From the NCBI GenBank assembly GCA_020310875.1, contig CM035408.1, forward strand, positions 144,459,407 through 144,523,406: 64,000 bases of DNA. Reading direction: 5' to 3'. Shown here in pieces: positions 57,345 to 64,000 of the stretch. Position numbers and translations under genes: made by a program. The notes beneath the pieces were generated by a model that ran no database searches, was not told the origin of the DNA, and saw nothing but the letters and a program-made list of their open reading frames with translations. Each line of letters begins with the position of its first letter. The stretch's first letter is position 1. This DNA comes from Ceratopteris richardii. Its lineage: Eukaryota > Streptophyta > Polypodiopsida > Polypodiales > Pteridaceae.

Positions 57345-59330
57345 ACCATTGTCTAGGGGATTGTTTAAGTCCATATGAGCTCTTCTTGAGCTTACAAACT
57401 AGAATTTCTTTGCCAGGAATTACATAACCCTGTAGTTGTTCCAAAAAGATCTAATCTATAAGATCTCCATGCAACAAAGCAGTTTCACATCCATTTGGAC
57501 TAGCTCTAAGTCCTCTATTTAAACGAATCCAAGCAATATGTGCCGGGTAGTCATCTTGACCACTGGAGAGAAGATTTCCTCAAAATCAACACCAGGTTTT
57601 TTCTTAAAACCCTTTGCAACAAGTCATGCTAAAAGGTAGTGAATCCCAAGTACCATTCTTGAGAATAAAATCAAACTCACTCTTCATGGCATGCTCCCAC
57701 TTGACATGATTCGTTGTTTGCATAGCCTCTTTGTAGCAAGAAGGCTCACCATCATCTGTTAGCATAGCAAAATCTAGACTTGAGGGCACCATATCTATTA
57801 GGTGTATGTGATACACATGTAGAGCATCTCAATGGTTGCTAAACAAAATGATTTGCAGATTGATCTGATCGGACATTCTCTTGAACATCCCTATGTGTAA
57901 TATTTTTATGCATTCTAACTAGAGGACTAGTATCCTCAAACACCACTCTTCTCAATTTAACCTCCTTAATGGGTTGTTTATGCATCTTAGATTCATTGAA
58001 ATTGACATCACTACTTTTGATCACTAATCGTGTTTCAGGACCCCATAAGCGATATCCAAATCGTCCTTCTCGACCATATCCAAGAAAAATACATTTCTTT
58101 GACTTATGGTCCAACTTTTTCTAAGATTCTTGGGTATATGAACATATGCTTCACACCCAAAAAGTCAAAGATGATCATAATATGGTGGACTCCCTGTCCA
58201 TAACTCTTGTGCCACCTTCAAACCTTTGGTAGTACTAGCTGAAAGGTTAATCACGTGAACTACAGTCAAGACTGCTTATGACCAAAAGCCTTGTGAAAGG
58301 TTTGCATGGTGCAACATAGAAACTACTCTATCCTCAATAGTTCTATTCATCCTTTGAGCTACACCATTCTGTACTAGGGTATAAGGAGCTGTAAACTCTC
58401 TACAAATTCCTCTAGGCTGATAGGAAAGTTTGAATTCATGTGAGGTATACTCACCTCCATTATTTGAACATAAAGCCTTAAGCTTAGTTATTTTTTCAAT
58501 CTCAACTGAAGCAAGCCATTTTCTAAAAGTAGAGAATAACTCATCCTTGGCTTTGATAGGATATACCTAGACTTTTCTAGTAGCATCATCTATGAAAGTG
58601 ACAAAGTAAAGAGAACCACCTAATGACCTTGTGGGCATCGGACCACACACATCTATATGAACAAGATCTAAAGGATGAATTGAAGAGTCAATGTGCATTT
58701 TGTCCACATTCCTAGTTTGCTTTCCATAGTGACATTGCTCACAAAATGAAAATTAGAGAAAGATAACACACGTAAGTAGCCCAAATGATAAAGATTTTCC
58801 ATTTAGCTATGTGATATATAGCCTAAAAGGCCATGCCAAGTACAAGCCATATGCTATTTAGTAATAGCTAACAAGTTTCCTTTTTGTCATACAAATAAAG
58901 GATAAAGTGAGCCAACTTTTCTTCCTTTTGCAATAACCATACTGCCCTTTGATATGAAAAAGGACTAAGCATAGAAGACCACCTTGTAACCAAGTTCATC
59001 AAGTTGACCAAATGACATCAAATTGAATGATAACTAAGGTACATGGCATACATTATGCATAGTGAAATTTGAACCATCAATGAACTGCATAACCACATCT
59101 TCGATCCCCACAACGTCACACTAGTAAGAGTCACCAAGTCTCACAGTACTAAGAGACTTTGCTGCATAATTAGAGAACCATTCTTTGTGTGGTGACACAT
59201 GGAAAGAAGCCTCAGAATCTAGTAGCCAGGAGTGGAAATAGAATCAGCAATAAGAGCCTCAGTTGGCATAGTGCTATCAAGTGTCAACACATCAGCATCA
59301 TAAAAAATAGCATTAATTTCTTCAATCTTC
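57345..59330 (-). pseudogene. copia A3 integrase and start of RT (fossil)
   Basis: Minus strand. RT start at 57820-57350 (NHVKWEHAMKSEFDFILKNGTW and a PGVDFEEIFSPVVK-type segment); linker 58114-57839 (FLGYGREGRFGYRLWGPE, RRVVFEDTSPLVRMHKN); integrase 58760-58120 with TPVQNGVAQRMNRT-type text near 58345-58385; pre-integrase and protease up to about 59330. It matches A1 base for base over long stretches. Broken. Confidence 0.82.
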
Positions 59331-59334
59331 ATAG

Positions 59335-60200
59335 TCAAAGTAGATGGTGCAGGTAGCTATTTAACATGCCCATCAATATTTTGTCTTTATCTTTAGCATC
59401 CTTTAATGCATAATAGTCTTTCTTCATGTGTCCTTTCTTATGCCAATAGTGGCATTCAATGTCCCTCTTCCTTGATCTACTTCTACTCTTATACCATTGA
59501 CCATTCTTTCCCTTTTTCTTGCTCCTGCCATGTTGTTGATTCTTTCCTTGGTAAGAATCACAAACATTATATGCATCTCCACTTTGAATGACAACCGTAG
59601 ATTTTCTATGAATCTTCTCACTCAAGAGTGCTCCACATGTTTCATCATAGACCAGTTTACCACTAGGTGCACTATTGCTAATAACTGTGTGAAATGTCTC
59701 CCATGATGATGGCAAGGTGCATAACAACAAGACTACTTTCATTTCATTATCCATATCCATTTTGTGAGCCTATAATTGGGAGAATATAGCATCAAACTCA
59801 TTTAGATGAGCAAGAACAGTATCTTTGTCCTTCATGCAATGGTGTCTCTTTTTCATATGTATTGCATAACTTCCTCCAAAGCTCCTCTACACTTTCATAG
59901 TCTAATACTGTAAAGCAAACATTATCTGCCATGTTCAATCAAACGGTAGATGTGGCCAATTTATCTAACTCATCCCAATCATCTTCCTCCATGTCAGTAG
60001 GCCTCTTTGAGATGCCATTTACTAGCTTCCATTGCATCCTCTCAATCAACACATCTTTAATCTGATTCTTTGATATAGCAAAGTTTGTGGCATCAAATTT
60101 TCAAATCTCAAAATGTTCTTTGCCCTACAAGTTATAGCTCCTCCTCAAAATACTAGCACTAGACCTTGATCCACTAGATGTGCATGAGACCTCTAATTCC
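59335..60200 (-). pseudogene. copia A3 gag region (fossil)
   Basis: Same gag as A1: MDMDNEMKVVLLLCTLPSSW, ETCGALLSEKIHRKS, a basic stretch and the knuckle region CHYWHKKGHMKKDY (about 59415-59460). Opens near 60200. Broken. Confidence 0.85.
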
Positions 60201-61309
60201 ATGATGGTAGAGAATTAAATAGAATGATAATGGATCTAGAAGAGTCCAAACACCACTAATGCTCCAAGAAGGATGACCAAGTGTCAGATCCTGAGAGAGA
60301 ACTCAACAATATTCCCTGAAAAATGAATTTATGAACGCTAATGACCAATAAAAATGATTATGTGAGAATAAATGTGCTCACACGAATAAGTGTATCAAGG
60401 AGTAAATTGACCACTATATAGTTAACAAAACCAAAAAATCTAGAAAACATGTGCCAAAGTATCCTGTGCAAAATGAGCATATGATGAGTGTCAAAATCTC
60501 ATAAAATTGTGAGTACTCACATGTTTACCTACAAAGTGAATCACAAACTCCACTGCATATAATCAATTACCCAAAAGAAGCCAACTAGGCTTATCTAGCA
60601 CCCATGAACAACTATTATACATCTCCTATGGTGAGGTTGGGTAAATCTTCCACCTACATCACCGAAGAGGCCCCGGCATCTTGGTGTCTTCTAGTTAAGA
60701 AAACCTGACCATGACCCTCTTTATCAAACGTAAAAGGCTTTATGCAAAAACATAATCACTATATCAATGACCACATAGACATACATAAGCGATATTCACA
60801 GAAGTGTACATAGTGTGTATGTGCTCAATATATGTAGTAAAATGGCACTAAAAAGCTGAATTCACTGCCCGAATACTTTTCAACAACACCTCTAAGTATT
60901 AACTTTGTTCTTTAGGCTCAAAAACCTGCATACACTTGTAGTGATTGTTCCCACCACAACTAAAATCTTTCAAGAAACGTGTAGATTAACTACTATGGCT
61001 GAAAACATAGCCCAAAAGATAAATATTCAGTGTTGAATAAGTACAAATGACACTCTACTTGTTATTCTTGGACCTCTGTGGAGAGAACCATGCATGAAAG
61101 TACTCCAAAATACCTCAAAATGCACCCTAAAAAGGCTTCAAAAATAGGCTTTGAAAGCAAAGAATGAAGCTTTGAGGGCCCAAAACTTGTTGAAGATAAT
61201 GTGAACCTTAGTCTTTCCCCTTCTTCAAGCATTAGAAGAGTATAGCTTAGTGGAAAGAGATTGCCATGGTTAAGCGAGGTCCAGGAGGGAAAAATATTGG
61301 GATGGGTGA
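60201..61309 (-). other. Leader of copia A3, cut by element K
   Basis: Homologous to the leaders at 1934-3115 and 29080-30275. K is inserted at GGTGA (61305-61309), a point that reads on without interruption in A2 near 30062. Confidence 0.8.
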
Positions 61310-61805
61310 TGTTGTCAGGATCTTGCTCACGCTCAAACAGAGGTTACGAACGCAGAAAAACACACCCAAGAATAAACGCAACAAGAGATGAGAAAGTACG
61401 CAGATTGGGTGCAATCTCCCCCATGCACTCTGTTTCGACAGTCCACAGAGTGCATGTATTTATAGGACTTTTGATTACGTCGAAAATAGTGGTTACATGA
61501 GGGCGGCTTCGAAAAGCAGGCGTGAAACTAAAAGTTGGTAACTTTTACAGAAAGCCATTGCTTTTAATAACAGAAACTACGATCTACAACGACCATTATT
61601 CTAACCATTACTTTTCTAACAATAGAACCTTCTACGTAGGTTTATTTACAAAATAAATAATAATTATTCGGATTATTGATGTCCGCCCTTTCACGCCTTG
61701 CACGCTCCTCACGAACCTTCAGCTGCTAGATCAAAAACATCAAAAACATATTAATATATTAATAATTTAACATTTTAACAATGCCTTGTTCAATAATATA
61801 CAACA
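61310..61805 (-). repeat. 3' LTR of element K
   Basis: Plus strand starts TGTTGTCAGGATCTTGC. TATA-like GTATTTATAGGAC near 61450 (plus strand). The right end at CAATAATATACAACA is an estimate because the other LTR is cut by the window end. Confidence 0.7.
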
Positions 61806-62268
61806 TGCCTCTCAGTTGACAAGCAACTGACCTCAGTTGATAAAATAATTCAACACTCTAACAATTATAATGCAGTGTTTAACATATTCCATATTACTGT
61901 TTTAATCCAACAATGCATTGGCCAACATATTTCATGTTACAATCCAACAATGCATTGGCTATTCGATATTTCAATCCAACAATGCATTGGCCAACATATT
62001 TCATGTGGTATAACATGCCCCGCAGTTGAACAAGCAACTGACCTCAGGTGATAAGAGAATAAACATGGATGGCCAGTCACATGTTTCATCACTGAATAAA
62101 AAATAGGCATGTGCCATGTAAAAGTACATGCATGGAAATGTTCATGGAGCTGTTACATTATTAAAAGTATCTGTGAGATGCGGACATAGTCTTTCTAATG
62201 AATTTGGGCAAACAAAACTTGAATATGCTCCTATGGACTAAATTCAATATGTAAATGCATCACAATTA
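61806..62268 (-). repeat. K 3' tail with small direct repeats
   Basis: AATCCAACAATGCATTGG occurs three times (61904-61921, 61941-61958, 61973-61990), each holding the palindrome CAATGCATTG. A 43-bp stretch at 61802 recurs at 62012 (AACATGCC.C.CAGTTGA then AAGCAACTGACCTCAG). No coding sequence. Confidence 0.75.
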
Positions 62269-62631
62269 TCAAACATGTAGGGTAAACTTTAAAGGTAGAA
62301 ATGAATCCTTAAATTCTTCTTGAAAAGCCTTCCAGGTGCGTGGACAATCTGCACTATGACAAAGATCATTCCACCATTGCTGTGCTCTTCCTACCAAATA
62401 ATTAGTGGCAAACTCGATTTTCTTATTTTCTGAATATAACTCGTCGGAAAAGAAATCGTTGAATAGGGATAGCCATGATAAGACAAAGCGGCCATCTTTT
62501 CGTCTGTCGAATTGAAGCATAGCATAACGTACTTGTATGGCTTGTTGAAGTGCTTGAAGTTCTTGGTTCATAATCTCTAACTCTTGCTCGAATGAAACTC
62601 CAGGTAAAGGTGAATTACTATGATCCTCCAT
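62269..62631 (-). pseudogene. Gag-like frame of element K
   Basis: 120 codons, MEDHSNSPLPGVSFEQELE, a helical stretch (IMNQELQALQQAIQVRYAML), then FDRRKDGRFVLSWLSLFNDFF, KKIEFATNYLVGRAQQWWNDL and WKAFQEEFKDSFLP. The A..LVGRAQQWW..L and W..F...F...F order is that of the Retrotrans_gag capsid domain. No protease, RT or integrase follows. Confidence 0.75.
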
Positions 62632-62950
62632 GGTGCTCTTGGACCCTTGCTCTCACCCTTGGTGTCTTGAACCTTCTTGTTTGCAACCTTGGTGTCTCGA
62701 TCCCGTGTTCTCAACCTTGCTTGGTATCTTGAACACTCAATCAAGTGCCACCCAAGGATTTTGACGGAATTCACACTTCCAAGTTAGCTCATTGGAAAGT
62801 TCGTTCCGAGAGCTTTCCAACGGTATATTACACGCCTCAATCCGACCTACGGAGTGAGAGATACACTTGATTCTTTGTTGGGTCCATCCTTGAAATCGTC
62901 GCGAGCGCCTTCCATAAATAAGAAAGAGAGAGAACTTGAGTACAACTCCA

Positions 62951-63020
62951 AGAGATGGTGGAGTGGTCAAAGTACTTCCCTTGAAAGTAGGAGGTTGTGG
63001 GTTCAAATCCTCCTACCTTA
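62951..63020 (+). other. tRNA-like stretch in element K
   Basis: GAGATGGTGGAGTGGTCAAAG and, 30 bases on, GGGTTCAAATCC: A and B boxes of a Ser/Leu-type tRNA with CTTGAAA where the anticodon loop would be. The acceptor stem does not pair, so it is a tRNA-derived relic rather than a gene. Confidence 0.55.
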
Positions 63021-63143
63021 GGGACTCTAAACCTCTCTATTACCACTCAAAAATTAAAATTGTCTCGCGCGTAGCCAACGGCTGCCAACGGTCGCCAAGG
63101 GAGCCTTGGGTGCCAATGTTGCCAATGTATTGCCTAAGTTCTT

Positions 63144-63179
63144 TGCCTTAGTCGATGCCTTAGTCGATGCCTTAGTCGA
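63144..63179 (+). repeat. TGCCTTAGTCGA x3 tandem repeat
   Basis: Three 12-bp units, followed by AGGTGAAAACGT-type units at 63200-63236. The same 12-mer is found once in the copia A1 leader (3043-3054). Confidence 0.85.
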
Positions 63180-63235
63180 CGCCTTGGAGTAAGTCGAAGG
63201 AGAAAACGTAGGTGAAAACGTAGGTGAAAACGTAG

Positions 63236-63640
63236 GTTCTGGTTCTAGATCGAAATCAGAAACAGAAACCGAAACCGAAACCAAAGACGGAGATGGAGAT
63301 GGAGATGGAGATGGAGATGGAGATGGAATTTACAATCGCGAACAGGGAACAGAACCCTCTGTATCAGAAACATAGGTTCTGGTTCTGGATCAGAATCAGA
63401 AACAGAAACAGAAACAGAAACCGAAACCGAAACCGAAACCGAAGACGGAGATGGAGATGGAGATGGAGATGGAGATGGAGATGGAGATGGAGATGGAGAT
63501 GGAGATGGAGATGGAGATGGAGATGGAGATGGAGATGGAGATGGAGATGGAGATGGAGATGGAGATGGAGATGGAGATGGAGATGGAGATGGAATTCAGA
63601 ATCGCGAACAGAGAACAGAACCCTCTGTATTGACGCGTGC
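63236..63640 (+). repeat. Duplicated hexamer block in the K leader
   Basis: Two tandem copies of a block: GGTTCTGGTTCT, (GAAACM)n, (GGAGAT)n, then ATCGCGAACAG and AGAACCCTCTGTAT. The first block has 6 GGAGAT units (63289-63324), the second 24 (63447-63590). Every unit is six bases. Confidence 0.92.
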
Positions 63641-63643
63641 AGA

Positions 63644-64000
63644 GCTCTGATACCACTGTTGTCAGGATCTTGCTCACGCTCAAACAGAGGTTACGAACGC
63701 AGAAAAACACACCCAAGAATAAACGCAACAAGAGACGAGAAAGTACGCAGATTGGGTGCAATCGCCCCCCATGCACTCTGTTTCGACAGTCCACAGAGTG
63801 CATGTATTTATAGGACTTTTGATTACGTCGAAAATAGTGGTTACATGAGGGCGGCTTCGAAAAGCAGGCGTGAAACTAAAAGTTGGTAACTTTTACAGAA
63901 AGCCATTGCTTTTAATAACAGAAACTGTGGTCTACAACGACCATTATTCTAACCATTACTTTTCTAACAATAGAACCTTCTACGCAGGTTTATTTACAAA
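63644..64000 (-). repeat. Primer site and 5' LTR of element K, cut by window end
   Basis: GCTCTGATACCA (63644-63655) is the initiator-Met primer complement; the LTR starts at 63657 and matches 61310 onward. Confidence 0.88.

Larger units (their letters stand above)
32867..61309 (-). mobile_element. Ty1/copia element A3, split by C, H and K (fossil)
   Basis: Minus strand. Own order: leader (61309-60200, the rest and the 5' LTR hidden beyond K), gag, protease, integrase, linker, RT (57349 downward, then 40571-40478, then 34292-33876), RNase H (33875-33354), 3' LTR. Perfect 5-bp target duplications of C (AAGCT) and H (ACCAT) show that the pieces were contiguous before those insertions. Older than C, H and K. 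Broken, many breaks. Confidence 0.9.
61310..64000 (-). mobile_element. LTR element K, gag only, young; runs off the window
   Basis: Minus strand. 3' LTR from 61310; perfect primer site at 63644-63655; 5' LTR from 63657 to beyond the window. Where both LTRs are visible (about 343 bp) they differ at about 6 sites plus one length change (about 2%). Internal DNA is only about 1.8 kb: hexamer repeats, a tRNA-like stretch and one Gag-like frame; no pol. It is probably a non-autonomous element moved by another family. Confidence 0.85.

Noticed and set aside
62951-63020. A functional tRNA gene
   Set aside because: No pairing acceptor stem and a poor anticodon stem; only the promoter boxes are tRNA-like.
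63293-63889. Open frames of repeated Met-Glu, Arg-Trp or Ile-Ser
   Set aside because: They are by-products of the GGAGAT hexamer array, which is open in every frame.
1-64000. Endogenous pararetrovirus, Polinton or DNA transposon
   Set aside because: No coat, movement-protein, polymerase B or transposase motif; all pol regions are Ty1/copia or Ty3/gypsy type with LTRs.

Overview
This 64 kb window is plant nuclear DNA made almost entirely of LTR retrotransposons nested inside one another. I found no host protein-coding gene, rRNA gene or convincing tRNA gene. A land plant with a large, repeat-rich genome is indicated by Ty1/copia elements primed by initiator-Met tRNA (TGGTATCAGAGC) and by two long Ty3/gypsy elements of the Athila/Tat type (knuckles of the form CX2CX3HX4C, no chromodomain seen). 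The exact lineage cannot be told from this window. All elements are treated as fossils: each is broken to some degree, and breaks are given only as rough numbers.

Left part (1-27577). Copia A1 (minus strand, 5' part) abuts a plus-strand copia pol (B), then an LTR and the start of a copia gag. A minus-strand gypsy element, D, begins at about 6702 and reaches its 5' LTR near 27577. D is split twice. Element E (7014-16800, target duplication TATTT) is a non-coding LTR element with LTRs of about 1.4 kb; copia F (7444-10893, GGTGG) sits inside E's 5' LTR. Copia G (21726-26865, CACTT, same family as F) sits in D's leader.

Middle (27578-32866). Fragments follow: copia A2 (minus), a gypsy gag piece I (plus) that holds a solo LTR of the F/G family, and a copia gag-protease piece J (minus).

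Right part (32867-64000). Copia A3 (minus) starts with its 3' LTR at 32867 and runs past 61309. It has been opened three times: by copia C (34293-40472, duplication AAGCT), by the 16.8 kb gypsy element H (40572-57344, duplication ACCAT) and by a young gag-only LTR element K (61310 to beyond the window end).

The nesting order and LTR divergence agree. By hand counts the two LTRs differ by about 5.5% in E, 4% in F (inside E), 4% in G, 2-3% in H, 2% in K, and 1% in the R-U5 part of C. At a rate near 1e-8 per site per year that would be roughly 0.5 to 3 million years, but the rate for this species is unknown.

The most unusual material is in H, D, E and C. H carries two zinc-binding H2C2 modules before its integrase core, a second retropepsin-like domain after integrase, and about 4 kb of 3' accessory frames including a 704-codon frame with a coiled-coil end. 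The leaders of H and D are long arrays of different short repeats that share the palindrome TCGCGA. E looks like a non-coding passenger of the C family. C has two LTRs whose U3 parts differ strongly while their R-U5 parts are nearly identical.
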